DNA from: CAZWDL01 sp964632995
Lineage (GTDB): Bacteria > Bacteroidota > Bacteroidia > Chitinophagales > Saprospiraceae
Length of the DNA stretch: 64,000 bases
Direction: 5' to 3'
Assembly: GCA_964632995.1 (NCBI GenBank)
Contig: CAZWDL010000028.1
Span: forward strand, 1 to 64,000
Shown here: piece after piece, positions 1 to 8,809 of the stretch
Layout of the letters: each line of letters begins with the position of its first letter
How positions within the stretch are numbered: the first letter of the stretch is position 1
The notes under the pieces: model-generated
Databases searched by the model: none
What the model was told of the DNA's origin: nothing
Seen by the model: the letters and a program-made list of their open reading frames with translations, nothing else
Program-made: the position numbers and the translations under genes

Positions 1-50
1 ATCTCTGGGAAGCCCGAAGCCCACCAGTCTTTAGCTGGTGGGTAGTTCAC
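1..50 (+). mobile_element. Right end of an IS200/IS605-type element (remnant at window edge)
   Basis: A perfect 8-bp stem (CCCACCAG at 20-27, CTGGTGGG at 35-42) with a TCTTTAG loop is followed directly by TAGTTCAC (43-50). Right ends of IS200/IS605 elements, where tnpB and its omega RNA end, commonly have this form: a subterminal hairpin a few bases before the cleavage point. The tnpB body would lie to the left of the window, so nothing of it can be checked. The sequence just right of the hairpin is gene debris (sulfatase and GH20 fragments), which fits an insertion into decaying DNA. Confidence 0.55.
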
Positions 51-115
51 ACTGGGAGTTTCCTTCCTATACCGGCTAACAAGCCCTGCGCCTGGGGTCC
101 TGGAAAGGCATTCGG

Positions 116-394
116 AAAAATATTCTGCAGGGGAATACTGACATCGCTCTGTACCACCTGGCCTCCGATACGCTGGAACAGCACAACCTGGCCGCCGCCC
201 ATCCAGAAATGGTCCGGCGAATAAAAACCCTAATGGACAGCGCCCACCGCCCTGCAACACTTGATCGATTCAAAATGGAAGCCCCGGGGGATGTGAAAGA
301 GGCTTACCTGCAGGCCCGGAAGCGGATCAGAGAAAGATTGGGGGACGATCTGGCATGGTCGCTTCAGGAGGGCTACTTTTTGATTTCTGAGTAA
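116..394 (+). pseudogene. Sulfatase C-terminal fragment
   Basis: The reading frame through 140-250 gives DIALYHLASDTLEQHNLAAA followed by HPEMVRRIKTLMDSAHRP. This is the usual C-terminal signature of type I arylsulfatases (LYDLxxDPxExxNLAxxHP, then a helix ending AHxPS). No start codon or catalytic C/S-x-P-x-R motif exists, because the frame begins only about 100 bp from the IS-like end. The tail after AHRP (to the TAA at 392-394) does not look like sulfatase and may be fused sequence. It is read as a remnant of a polysaccharide-utilisation gene cut off by insertion or deletion. The adjacent GH20 fragment supports that history. Confidence 0.6.
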
Positions 395-721
395 ACAAAA
401 TTCGCAGGAGCAGCGCTGGCGCCGGAAGCAGTGGCGGTGCTGCAGAAGCAATTACAACAAACGGGAGGCTATAAACTGAGAACCAGAGAAGAAGAGGCTG
501 CCAATACGCTGCGCTTTGGGAGAAATACCTCCCTGCAGCAAGGCGCTTTCCGGCTTTCCTGCGACCCGGAACAAATCCTCATTGAAGCGAAGGGCCAGCG
601 CGGTTTTCAAAACGGAGTGCAAACCCTGATGCAGCTGATGGACGATAAAATTTGGGAGCATAAGGAGATGCACCGGCCTAACTGGATGATTGCCGCTGTG
701 CAGATCGAAGGAAAAGAATAG
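395..721 (+). pseudogene. GH20 beta-N-acetylhexosaminidase N-terminal domain fragment
   Basis: The frame continuing past the TAA at 392 encodes a region ending in LSCDPEQILIEAKGQRGFQN, then GVQTLMQLM and IAAVQIE. This matches the non-catalytic N-terminal domain of GH20 hexosaminidases (xYxLxVxxxxIxIxAxxxxGxFYGxQTLLQL, then xIPAVxIED). A stop follows exactly where the catalytic barrel should begin, so no catalytic D-E pair is present. It shares a frame with the sulfatase fragment upstream. The two together suggest a former glycosaminoglycan or mucin degradation locus. No function is expected. Confidence 0.6.
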
Positions 722-781
722 CTGGGCGGAGCACTTTTTGTTTCCTCATTTCCTATATTAGGGGGCAAATACCATTCACTG

Positions 782-2518
782 ATGCTGATGAAAAACTATT
801 CTCCCCTTATTCTCCTGGTTTTCTCCTTTTTTAGTTGTGAATCGCCCGGCACCCAGAGAGCCGCAATAGGCGAACAAGAGTACTTTCACATTACTTTCGA
901 TGCGGACACCACCCTCGACGGCCGGCTTCTGCTCCTGCTCTCCACCGATTCCACTTCCGAACCCCGTTTCCAGATCTCCGATGGATTGAGCACGCAGCTC
1001 GTCTTCGGTACTGATGTGGAAAGCTGGGAGCCCGGCCGGGACGCCATTGTAGGAACCGGGGCCTTTGGCTACCCCATCCGCAGCCTGGCTGACGTGCCGG
1101 CCGGAGAGTACTATGTGCAGGCCCTGCTCAATCGCTACGAAACCTTCGAACGCAGCAACGGCCACACCGTCAAAATGCCGCCGGATAAAGGTGAAGGGCA
1201 GCAGTGGAACCGCAAACCGGGCAACCTGTACAGCACGCCGCAAAAGATTTCCTTCGATCCGGAGAGCGAACATATCATCGCCATTGAACTCGACCGGGAG
1301 ATTCCACCTATCGAACCGCCCGAAGATACTGAGTACATCAAGCACGTACGCATCCGTTCTGAAATGCTCAGCGAATTCTGGGGGCGCGATATGTACCTGG
1401 GCGCCCATGTGCTGCTGCCGGAAGGCTGGGAGGAAAACCCCAATCAAAAGTATCCGCTGGCCATCATGCACGGCCACTTCCCCTACGATTTTGGCGGCTG
1501 GCGTACCGAACCGCCCAACTACGACGAACCCTGTGAATACAGCGAGCGATTTGGGGTAGACTGCTACAACCACATCGTGCAGGAGCAGGCATACGATCTG
1601 TATAAAACCTGGACCGGCCCCGACTTCCCGCGCGTGATCGCCATTAAAATACAACATGCCAATCCCTTCTACGATGACAGCTACGCCGTTAACTCCGAAA
1701 ACCTGGGGCCCTATGGCGACGCCATCACCTACGAACTCATTCCCTATATTGAGGAGCAGTTTCGGGGGATAGGCGAGGGCTGGGCGCGTTTTACTTATGG
1801 CGGCTCCACCGGCGGCTGGGAAGCGCTGGCCGTGCAGGTCAAATATCCGGACGAATACAATGGCTGCTACGCCGCCTGCCCCGATCCCATCGACTTTCGC
1901 GCCTACTGCCTTGTCAACATCTACGAGGACGATAACGCTTATTATTACGATAGCCCCTTCAAAACCCTGGAACGCCCCGGCCACCGCGACTCGCTGGGGC
2001 AAATATCCGCTACCCTGCGTGATATGAACCTCCGCGAACTGACCCTGGGCGCCAAAGGAAGGTCGGGCCAGCAATGGGACATCTGGGAGGCGGTCTATTC
2101 TCCCGTCGGAGAAGACGGCTATCCACAACGCCTGTGGAATAAGGAAACCGGGGAAATAAACCGCGAGGTGGCCGGGTTCTGGAAGGAAAACTACGATTTG
2201 GCCTATATACTCAAACGCGACTGGGCGGATATAGGCCCCAAGCTCAAAGGCAAAATCCATATCTATTGCGGTGATATGGACAATTACTATCTCAACAATG
2301 CCGTCTACTATATGGAAGACTTTCTCGAGGAAACCACCGCTCCTTATTACGACGGAGAGGTAGATTACGGAGATCGTGCCGAGCACTGCTGGAACGGTGA
2401 TCCTACCCGGCCCAACTACCTGTCGCGGCTGCGCTATCACCGCATGTTCATCCCCAAATGGGCCGAGGAAGTGAAAAACCGTGCACCGGCAGGCGCCGAT
2501 ATGAGTTGGCAGCGATGA
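782..2518 (+). CDS. Alpha/beta-hydrolase-fold (esterase-like) lipoprotein
   Basis: The 578-residue protein begins with a lipoprotein signal (hydrophobic LLVFSFFSC, lipobox Cys19), so it should be anchored in the periplasm or on the cell surface. Residues about 30-190 form a beta-rich N-terminal domain. Residues about 190-560 look like a putative-esterase alpha/beta hydrolase: a KYPLAIMHGHFP strand, then GGSTGGWEA, which places the nucleophile serine in a G-x-S-x-G context at residue 342. A late Asp and His (for example in DRAEHCW near the C-terminus) could complete the triad. The substrate is unknown; esterases of this shape act on acyl or feruloyl esters or on peptides. It stands alone, with the nearest neighbours being the relics upstream and moaA downstream. 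Fold call fairly sure, substrate not. Confidence 0.7.
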   Translation: MLMKNYSPLILLVFSFFSCESPGTQRAAIGEQEYFHITFDADTTLDGRLLLLLSTDSTSEPRFQISDGLSTQLVFGTDVESWEPGRDAIVGTGAFGYPIRSLADVPAGEYYVQALLNRYETFERSNGHTVKMPPDKGEGQQWNRKPGNLYSTPQKISFDPESEHIIAIELDREIPPIEPPEDTEYIKHVRIRSEMLSEFWGRDMYLGAHVLLPEGWEENPNQKYPLAIMHGHFPYDFGGWRTEPPNYDEPCEYSERFGVDCYNHIVQEQAYDLYKTWTGPDFPRVIAIKIQHANPFYDDSYAVNSENLGPYGDAITYELIPYIEEQFRGIGEGWARFTYGGSTGGWEALAVQVKYPDEYNGCYAACPDPIDFRAYCLVNIYEDDNAYYYDSPFKTLERPGHRDSLGQISATLRDMNLRELTLGAKGRSGQQWDIWEAVYSPVGEDGYPQRLWNKETGEINREVAGFWKENYDLAYILKRDWADIGPKLKGKIHIYCGDMDNYYLNNAVYYMEDFLEETTAPYYDGEVDYGDRAEHCWNGDPTRPNYLSRLRYHRMFIPKWAEEVKNRAPAGADMSWQR

Positions 2519-2794
2519 CAGCTTTGTTCCCTGTGTAATTCAGCTTTTTCTGATTACTCCTGCTCCTGCTGCAAACAATTCGGTACCTCTACCGGTCTAC
2601 AAAGCAGAGCGTCTTGGTTTTCCGGGAAAAGACTTTCCGTGGCCAGGGGTTTTATATGAACAAAGTTTTGATTATCTTTCAATCTTGTAGCAGCGATTAG
2701 CTTGCTCGATCTCCCTGTTACCGGCTGCGAAAAAGTAAATTCCACAGCAGCCGAAGACCAATAAGTTTTACGCTCAAGTACATAAATCCGACGA

Positions 2795-3787
2795 ATGAGC
2801 TTATACGATAATCACGGCCGACTAATCAATTACGTTCGACTGGCAGTTACCGATCGCTGCAACCTTCGTTGCTTCTACTGCATGCCGGAGGAAGGCATTA
2901 AGTACGTTGCCCGGCAGGAATTGCTGACTTACGAGGAAATGACGCGCCTGATGAAACTGCTGGTAGGTATGGGCATAGAGAAAATACGCATTACCGGTGG
3001 CGAACCCTTCGTGCGCAAGGATATGATGCAGTTTCTCCGCAGCATCAGCCGGCTGGAAGGCCTTAAAAAAATTAATATCACCACCAACGGTACGCTTACC
3101 GCCGCCCTGGTTCCCGAGTTGAAAGCCATAGGTATCAATAGCATCAATCTCAGTATGGATACCATCGACCGCGAGCGCTTCCACCGGATTACCCGCCGCG
3201 ACGAATTCGACAAGGTAATGCAAACCTTCCACGCCCTGCTTGAGCACGACATAAAAACCAAGATTAACGCCGTCGTTATGCAGGGAAAAAATACGGAAGA
3301 CCTGATTCCTATGGCGGAACTTACGCGAAATCACCCCGTCAATGTGCGCTTTATAGAGGAAATGCCCTTCAATGGAGAAGGCAGCCATTACGAGAAGTTG
3401 CACTGGAACCACCGCAAAATATTGCAACATCTGCAGGAACATTTCCCGTCAATGGAAAAAATCCCCGATCCGCCGCACTCCACTTCGATGAATTACCGCA
3501 TTCCGGGCTACGCCGGTTCCATCGGTATTATCGCCGCTTACAGCCGGACTTTCTGCGGCACCTGCAATCGCATCCGCATTACCCCGCAGGGTATGCTGCG
3601 CACTTGCCTGTACGACAACGGCGTCTTTAATATCCGTGACCTGATGCGCGCCGGGGCAACTGACCAACAATTGAGCGACGCCTTTCTCGACGCCCTTAGC
3701 AACCGCGCCAAAGACGGCTGGGAAGCGGAGCAGAACCGCCGCTTCGGCCTGCCGGTGCAGGAGTCGATGTCGACGATCGGAGGGTAG
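2795..3787 (+). CDS. moaA: GTP 3',8-cyclase MoaA (molybdopterin biosynthesis)
   Basis: MoaA is a radical SAM enzyme that converts GTP to 3',8-cyclo-GTP, the first step of molybdenum cofactor synthesis. The 330-residue length is typical. The N-terminal cluster motif CNLRCFYC supplies Cys22, Cys26 and Cys29, and GGEPFVRKD follows as the SAM-binding region. The second C-terminal cluster is FCGTCNRIR with a later Cys in RTCLYDNG. The protein ends in the Gly-Gly tail (STIGG) that MoaA needs for activity. No other moa gene is adjacent, which is unusual. A molybdate-binding protein (12.9 kb) and a molybdopterin oxidoreductase (19.4 kb) lie in the same window and are logical consumers. There is no Shine-Dalgarno; the start is chosen by homology to the usual N-terminus. 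Confidence 0.95.
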   Translation: MSLYDNHGRLINYVRLAVTDRCNLRCFYCMPEEGIKYVARQELLTYEEMTRLMKLLVGMGIEKIRITGGEPFVRKDMMQFLRSISRLEGLKKINITTNGTLTAALVPELKAIGINSINLSMDTIDRERFHRITRRDEFDKVMQTFHALLEHDIKTKINAVVMQGKNTEDLIPMAELTRNHPVNVRFIEEMPFNGEGSHYEKLHWNHRKILQHLQEHFPSMEKIPDPPHSTSMNYRIPGYAGSIGIIAAYSRTFCGTCNRIRITPQGMLRTCLYDNGVFNIRDLMRAGATDQQLSDAFLDALSNRAKDGWEAEQNRRFGLPVQESMSTIGG

Positions 3788-3822
3788 ATCCTGAAACCCT
3801 CAGCGAACTAGCACTTATACTG

Positions 3823-3863
3823 ACGTCGAAATGGTTTGAGAATTTTCTCAAACCAATTTACGT
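3823..3863. terminator. Long inverted repeat between moaA and the helicase gene
   Basis: A perfect 10-bp stem, TGGTTTGAGA at 3832-3841 and TCTCAAACCA at 3846-3855, has a 4-nt loop. It extends outward with gaps through AA/TT and ACGT/ACGT pairs to 3823-3863. There is no T-tract on either side, so intrinsic termination is uncertain. The position, 36 bp after the moaA stop and 43 bp before the next start, suits either a moaA terminator or an operator for the helicase gene. Confidence 0.45.
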
Positions 3864-3906
3864 CGAGTATATTTCGTAACTTCGCCTTTCTCGAAGTAAA
3901 TCGTCA

Positions 3907-6900
3907 ATGCCGGATATCAAGAACAGCCGCGAGCAGTACAACGAATCCTTTATTCAGGCGCTGGAAGGGCTTAATACCCGGCAGCGGCAGGCCGTAGAAC
4001 ACATCGACGGGCCGGTGCTGGTGCTTGCCGGGCCGGGTACCGGAAAGACGCATATTCTCACCGCGCGTATAGGACGTATCCTGCTGGAGACCGATACCCA
4101 GCCTCACAATATACTCTGCCTGACCTTTACCGACGCCGCCGTACGGGCCATGCGGGAGCGCCTGCTGGAATTCATTGGACCGGAGGCCCATCGCGTTCCT
4201 ATTTACACGTTTCACTCCTTTTGCAACAGCATAATCCAGGACAACCTGGAGTACTTCGGCCGGCACGACCTGGAACCGCTCAGCGAGTTGGAGCGGGTCG
4301 AAATTTTCCGGCGCCTCATCGATGAACTGCCTACGGATCATCCGCTCAAGCGGGGCCGCTCCGATGTCTACTTTTACGAGCAGCACCTCTACGAGCTTTT
4401 CAAGATGATGAAAAAGGAAGACTGGACCGTGGAGTACGTGCATCGCCGTATCGATACTTACCTGGAAGACCTGCCCTTACGCGAAGATTTTATTTATCAG
4501 CGTAAGACGGGCCGTTTCCGCAAGGGCGATCCAAAAGAGGCGCGTATCGAGGAAGAGCAGCGGCGAATGGAGCTGCTGCGTTCGGCTGCGGCTCTGTATC
4601 CCCGTTATGTGCAGGCCATGCGGCAGGCGCGGCGTTACGACTATGACGATATGATTCTCTGGGTCCTTCGCGCTTTTGAAGAGAACGAAGCCTTGCTGCG
4701 CAGCTACCAGGAGCGGTACTTGTATTTTCTGGTCGACGAGTATCAGGATACCAACGGAGCTCAGAATGAGGTGCTGCAAAAGCTGATCCGGTTCTGGGAG
4801 AATCCCAATGTTTTTATTGTAGGGGACGATGACCAGTCGATCTTTGAGTTCCAGGGCGCCCGGCTCCGGAACCTTACGGAATTTTACGAGGATTACCGGG
4901 AGGAGCTGAAACTGATCCTGCTTAAAGAGAATTATCGTTCTTCCCAAACTATCCTGGATACTTCCGGGGCGCTGATCCGGCACAACGAAAAAAGGATCGT
5001 CAATAGTCTGCGCGAGCTGGGCGTGGATAAAGAGCTTCAGGCCCGGCACGAAATCTTCGCGGCAAGCCCGCTGCGACCGGAATTGCTGGTTTATCCCAAC
5101 CGCTTACAGGAGGAGGCGGGCATCGTTCTGCAGCTTGAGCGGCTCCGGGAGGCAGGCGCTGATCTGGAAGAGGTAGCTATCATCTACGCACAGCATCGGC
5201 AGGCGCGCAACATCATTAAGCTGCTGGAAAAGCGTGGCATTCCTTATAATACGCGCCGCCGGGTGAATATCCTGCATTTGCCGCTGATCGAAAACCTCAG
5301 GGATTTTCTGGAATACCTGGACCGGGAGGTGCAACGCCCTCACAGCGGCGCTCATCTGCTGTTTCGCATACTTCATTTTCGCTTCCTGAACATCGACCCG
5401 GCCGATGTGGCCAGGTTGAGCGCCTTTATGGCGTCCGCCGCGGGGCGGGAGGAGCGCCGCGAATGGCGTAGCCTGCTGCGCGACGAGGTGCTGCTGCAGC
5501 GCCTGGAACTACGGGATCCCGGGGCCATCCTGCGACTGTCGGCCCTGCTTGACGAATTGCTTCATCAAATCTATGAATTACCCCTGCCGGGCCTTATCGA
5601 ACGGGTGATCAACCGCAGTGGCTTGCTCCGGTACCTGCTGAATCACGAAGAGCGCAACTGGTTCATTCAGGTGGTCAAAACCTTTTTCGATTTCGTTCAG
5701 CAGGAATGCGAACGGCATCCCCGGCTTAGCCTCAAAAAGCTGCTGGAGCAGTTTCGGCGAATGGATGATAACCGGCTGGCTATTGAGTTGAACAAGGAGG
5801 TGCGCGCCGAATCTGGGGTCAACCTGGTGACGGCGCACAGCGCTAAGGGGCTCGAGTTCCGGACCGTATTTCTTCTCGATTGTGTGAAGGATTACTGGGA
5901 GCCGAGGAACCGACGGGGCAGTTACCGTTTCAAACTTCCCGATACGCTGACCTTCTCCGGCGAGGAAGATGCGCTGGAGGCGCGCCGCCGGCTCTTTTAC
6001 GTAGCCATGACCCGCGCCAAAGAACGCCTCCTGCTCACTTACAGCCGCACGGATGCTGCCGGCAAAGAACTGCAACGCAGTATCTTCGTCGAGGAGATCA
6101 GTCAGGGCATGGAACTGGAAGAACAGCATCAGGAAGTACCCGAGGAAGCATTGCTCGAGGTACAAATTCTGTACCTGCAGGCAAATACGCGCCCCCGGTT
6201 ACCCGGGCATACGCAACTGGAATACGAACAACTGCTGGAAGGATTTACGCTCAGCATCTCCGGCCTGAACAGCTATCTGAGGTGCCCGCTCGGCTTTTAC
6301 TACGAGCACTTGCTTCGCGTGCCTGTTCAGGAAAGCGAAGCTGCCGGCTACGGTATTGCTGTTCACAATGCCTTGCAGCGACTTTTCGAGCGCATGCTCC
6401 GGCATAAGCAAAACGAGTTTCCGGATGAGGAGACCTTTCTTCGCCTGTTTGAATACGAGATGGAAAGCCGTCGTGCGCAATTCTCCCCCAAAGAATACCA
6501 ACGCCGATTGGAAACGGGCCGCCGTTTTCTCTCCGCCTATTACCGTCATCACAAGCCGGAATGGCCCAGGCAGGTCAAGGTAGAACACACCGTGCGCAAT
6601 GCGGAAGTGGATGGAGTACCCTTGACGGGCGTGATCGACCGGCTCGACTATCTACAGGGGAATACCGTTCGCATCGTGGATTATAAAACCGGAGCTCCGC
6701 GAAGCAGCAGGGTTCGTCCGCCCACCAAGGCGCACCCCTACGGCGGCGCTTACTGGAGGCAGCTCATCTTTTATAAACTCTTGTTTGAAAATGCCTCCGC
6801 TGCCGCCCCCCGCGTGGATAACGGGGTCATTTCCTACATAGAACCCGACAAAAGGGAGGATCTGGTGGAAAAGAAGGTGTATTATCAGCCGGAAGATGTG

Positions 6901-7068
6901 CAGCTTATCCGAAACCTCGTTGTAGAAGCGTACGCCGGGATTCGTGAATACCGCTTTGTCGAAGGCTGCGGTGAGCCGGGTTGTAAATGGTGCCACTTCG
7001 TCCGGCATAACGTCAGCGTCGATTCCTTCGCCGATCCGGAATTGGAGGGGTTGGATGATGAACTGTAG
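3907..7068 (+). CDS. UvrD/Rep-type helicase fused to a PD-(D/E)XK Fe-S nuclease domain
   Basis: This 1053-residue protein is a superfamily 1A helicase followed by a RecB/AddB-like nuclease domain, probably acting in double-strand-break processing. Helicase motifs: Walker A GPGTGKT (42-48), motif II DEYQDT (from Asp277), VGDDDQSIFEFQGA (motif III), and VAMTRAKERL (motif VI, about 699-708). The nuclease half shows GIAVHNALQRL (His820) and VDYKTG (Asp925, Lys927), the catalytic PD-(D/E)XK elements. Four cysteines bracket it: C793 in LRCPLGFYY, and C1021, C1026 and C1029 in CGEPGCKWC. This is the arrangement of the iron-sulfur staple in AddB-family nucleases. Helicase and nuclease on one chain without an AddB partner nearby suggests a stand-alone repair or defence enzyme. 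Confidence 0.9.
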   Translation: MPDIKNSREQYNESFIQALEGLNTRQRQAVEHIDGPVLVLAGPGTGKTHILTARIGRILLETDTQPHNILCLTFTDAAVRAMRERLLEFIGPEAHRVPIYTFHSFCNSIIQDNLEYFGRHDLEPLSELERVEIFRRLIDELPTDHPLKRGRSDVYFYEQHLYELFKMMKKEDWTVEYVHRRIDTYLEDLPLREDFIYQRKTGRFRKGDPKEARIEEEQRRMELLRSAAALYPRYVQAMRQARRYDYDDMILWVLRAFEENEALLRSYQERYLYFLVDEYQDTNGAQNEVLQKLIRFWENPNVFIVGDDDQSIFEFQGARLRNLTEFYEDYREELKLILLKENYRSSQTILDTSGALIRHNEKRIVNSLRELGVDKELQARHEIFAASPLRPELLVYPNRLQEEAGIVLQLERLREAGADLEEVAIIYAQHRQARNIIKLLEKRGIPYNTRRRVNILHLPLIENLRDFLEYLDREVQRPHSGAHLLFRILHFRFLNIDPADVARLSAFMASAAGREERREWRSLLRDEVLLQRLELRDPGAILRLSALLDELLHQIYELPLPGLIERVINRSGLLRYLLNHEERNWFIQVVKTFFDFVQQECERHPRLSLKKLLEQFRRMDDNRLAIELNKEVRAESGVNLVTAHSAKGLEFRTVFLLDCVKDYWEPRNRRGSYRFKLPDTLTFSGEEDALEARRRLFYVAMTRAKERLLLTYSRTDAAGKELQRSIFVEEISQGMELEEQHQEVPEEALLEVQILYLQANTRPRLPGHTQLEYEQLLEGFTLSISGLNSYLRCPLGFYYEHLLRVPVQESEAAGYGIAVHNALQRLFERMLRHKQNEFPDEETFLRLFEYEMESRRAQFSPKEYQRRLETGRRFLSAYYRHHKPEWPRQVKVEHTVRNAEVDGVPLTGVIDRLDYLQGNTVRIVDYKTGAPRSSRVRPPTKAHPYGGAYWRQLIFYKLLFENASAAAPRVDNGVISYIEPDKREDLVEKKVYYQPEDVQLIRNLVVEAYAGIREYRFVEGCGEPGCKWCHFVRHNVSVDSFADPELEGLDDEL

Positions 7069-7072
7069 TGCG

Positions 7073-7984
7073 TTAGTAGTCATATTTGTACAGGTCCAGT
7101 TCTTCAATCAGGTTAATGAGTTTTCCGGCGTAGTGGGGGTCGGTAGCGTAACCTGCTTTTTTCAGTTCTTTTGCCCAGTTGCGGTAATCGGTTTGCGAAA
7201 GGTCGAAGAGTTTGCGGTAGCGTTTGGCGCCTAATAGGCGGCTGTGGGCGCGGTAGCTCTCCTCCGGAGTTTTATAGATGCGGAAGAAATCTTTGTGGTG
7301 ATCATCGGTAAAATTGCTGCAATGGTTTTTGCGGCAGGATTTTGAAAAGCACTTGATACCAAAGTGATTTTTATTACGAGTGGCCAGGGCGCTTTCTCCG
7401 GCGTTGCTTTCCAGCAGTCCCTGGGCAAGGGTAATGCTGGCAGGAATGCCAAATTCCTCCATTTCCCGTTGAGCAATTTTGGCGTAAGCCTTAACGTATT
7501 TGAGCTGCTTCCGTATCTTTTCAGCCCGGGCCCGGTCCTCCTCGCTATTGGTAAAATCACCAATGGAAAAGGTCATATTGGAGAAGGTGTTGGCCAGATT
7601 GTGTTCTTCCCCTTCGAGGCTGGTCAACTTCGAAGCGTTACCGCCTTCCTGATCCAGCATGGAGGTGTTGACCGGATTGGTATACTGACCGGGTTTGTAT
7701 TGGGGCAGCTCCGTATCCTTGCCGGCAAATGCTTCGTTGAAAAAGGTGCTGACCGATTGCTCCATGGCCTTCCAGTTCAGCCAGGAAGCGGAGTTTTCTT
7801 CCGGGACTTCCTGAGTGGGGACGGTACCGTCCAGGCTCAGGTCTATGGCCACATCCTTGTGCATGATAATGAACACGGCAATTGAAAGCGCTAAACCGCT
7901 TTTCCAATAGCGCTGCACGAAGATCTCCGTCAATTCGTACCTTTGCCGGCACTCGTATAAAAACTCCTTGGCTTTGTGATACAT
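7073..7984 (-). CDS. Membrane-anchored glucosaminidase (GH73-type peptidoglycan hydrolase)
   Basis: The 303-residue protein has a short cytoplasmic N-terminus, one membrane segment at about residues 29-42 (GLALSIAVFIIM), a linker, and a C-terminal glucosaminidase domain (about 160-303). The domain carries the family hallmark ITLAQGLLESNAGES, in which the Glu is the general acid, followed by NHFGIKC and YRAHSRLLGAKRYRKLF. GH73 enzymes cut between GlcNAc and MurNAc in peptidoglycan. The N-terminal anchor suggests action on the periplasmic side of the inner membrane. The gene converges on the helicase gene with only 4 bp between stops and is divergent from the ompH-like gene. Confidence 0.85.
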   Translation of the reverse strand: MYHKAKEFLYECRQRYELTEIFVQRYWKSGLALSIAVFIIMHKDVAIDLSLDGTVPTQEVPEENSASWLNWKAMEQSVSTFFNEAFAGKDTELPQYKPGQYTNPVNTSMLDQEGGNASKLTSLEGEEHNLANTFSNMTFSIGDFTNSEEDRARAEKIRKQLKYVKAYAKIAQREMEEFGIPASITLAQGLLESNAGESALATRNKNHFGIKCFSKSCRKNHCSNFTDDHHKDFFRIYKTPEESYRAHSRLLGAKRYRKLFDLSQTDYRNWAKELKKAGYATDPHYAGKLINLIEELDLYKYDY

Positions 7985-8135
7985 CGTCCCGAATTTTGCA
8001 AGCAGAAAGCAATGTTGTTCTTTTCACAAAATAAAACTTTTTGTGTTTAAAATGCAATTAATTACGTGTTTTTGTTTTAATAAATCCTTAAAGCAGTATC
8101 AGTAAAGCGATGAGGATTTAAACTTCCGTTAAAAG

Positions 8136-8167
8136 TTGGGATAGTTTGCCGGGTAACGCTACCTTTG
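8136..8167 (+). promoter_or_regulatory. Bacteroidota-type promoter for the ompH-like gene
   Basis: TTG at 8136-8138 and TACCTTTG at 8160-8167 fit the phylum consensus TTG and TAnnTTTG with a 21-bp spacer. Transcription would start about 8174, leaving a leader of about 23 nt before the ATG at 8197. Confidence 0.65.
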
Positions 8168-8196
8168 TCCGTAATTTTTGAAGTAAAGTATTCAAC

Positions 8197-8706
8197 ATGA
8201 GAAAAGCATTTATTTTAGTCGCCGCATTGGTTCTTAGCGCGACAGCTGTTCAGGCGCAGAAGTATGGACATATCAACTTCGGCAACCTGATCTCAGCTAT
8301 GCCGGAGACCGACGCTGCCGATGCGGAACTGGAAGCATATCAAAAACAACTTGTTCAGAAAGGAGAACAGATGGCGCAGGAGTTCCAGGAGGAATACGGT
8401 CAATTTGTTACCGAGGTTCAAAGCGGATCTCTTCCTCCGAAGCAACAGCAGGAACGACAGGCCAAGCTTCAGGCAAAGCAGCAGGAAATTCTGGCTTACG
8501 AACAACAAATCCGCCAAATGGTACAGGAAAAACGGCAGGAACTTCTCGCTCCCATTGTGGAACGAGCCGAGGCTGCCGTTCAGGAAGTGGCAAAGGAGAA
8601 CGGATTCGTCATGATTTTCGATTCAAGCGCTTTTAACGCCGTTTTGTTCGCTCAGGAATCTACCGATGTTATGTCGATGGTTAAAGCAAAACTGGGCATT
8701 GAATAG
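8197..8706 (+). CDS. OmpH/Skp-family periplasmic chaperone
   Basis: The 169-residue protein has a cleavable signal peptide (MRKAFILVAALVLSATAVQA), a short strand (QKYGHINFGNLISAMPE) and then a long, charged and glutamine-rich coiled coil (about 50-125). It closes with the conserved strand FVMIFDSSAFNAVLF. This is the Skp/OmpH plan: a trimeric 'jellyfish' that holds unfolded outer-membrane proteins in the periplasm. It has its own strong promoter and a strong terminator, so it is a monocistronic unit. Bacteroidota often carry two skp copies beside bamA; this copy is away from any bamA gene. Confidence 0.88.
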   Translation: MRKAFILVAALVLSATAVQAQKYGHINFGNLISAMPETDAADAELEAYQKQLVQKGEQMAQEFQEEYGQFVTEVQSGSLPPKQQQERQAKLQAKQQEILAYEQQIRQMVQEKRQELLAPIVERAEAAVQEVAKENGFVMIFDSSAFNAVLFAQESTDVMSMVKAKLGIE

Positions 8707-8747
8707 GCCAAAGCAATGGATATTGCAGCCTTTGGATTAAAAAAATT

Positions 8748-8780
8748 ACGCCGGAGTAGTGCTCACTACTTCGGCGTTTT
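8748..8780 (+). terminator. Intrinsic (probably bidirectional) terminator
   Basis: A 13-bp stem (8748-8760 with 8765-8777, one G-T pair) with a GCTC loop is followed by TTTT and preceded by AAAAAA. It lies between the convergent ompH-like and site-2 protease genes and can serve both. Confidence 0.85.
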
Positions 8781-8809
8781 CATTTTCAGGGCGCGCCGCT
8801 ATCGCGGCC

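Noticed and set aside
776..2440. 554-codon open frame on the minus strand opposite the esterase-like gene
   Set aside because: It is the antisense shadow of a GC-biased gene; the translation has no domain or signal features, while the plus strand has a lipobox and a G-x-S-x-G motif.
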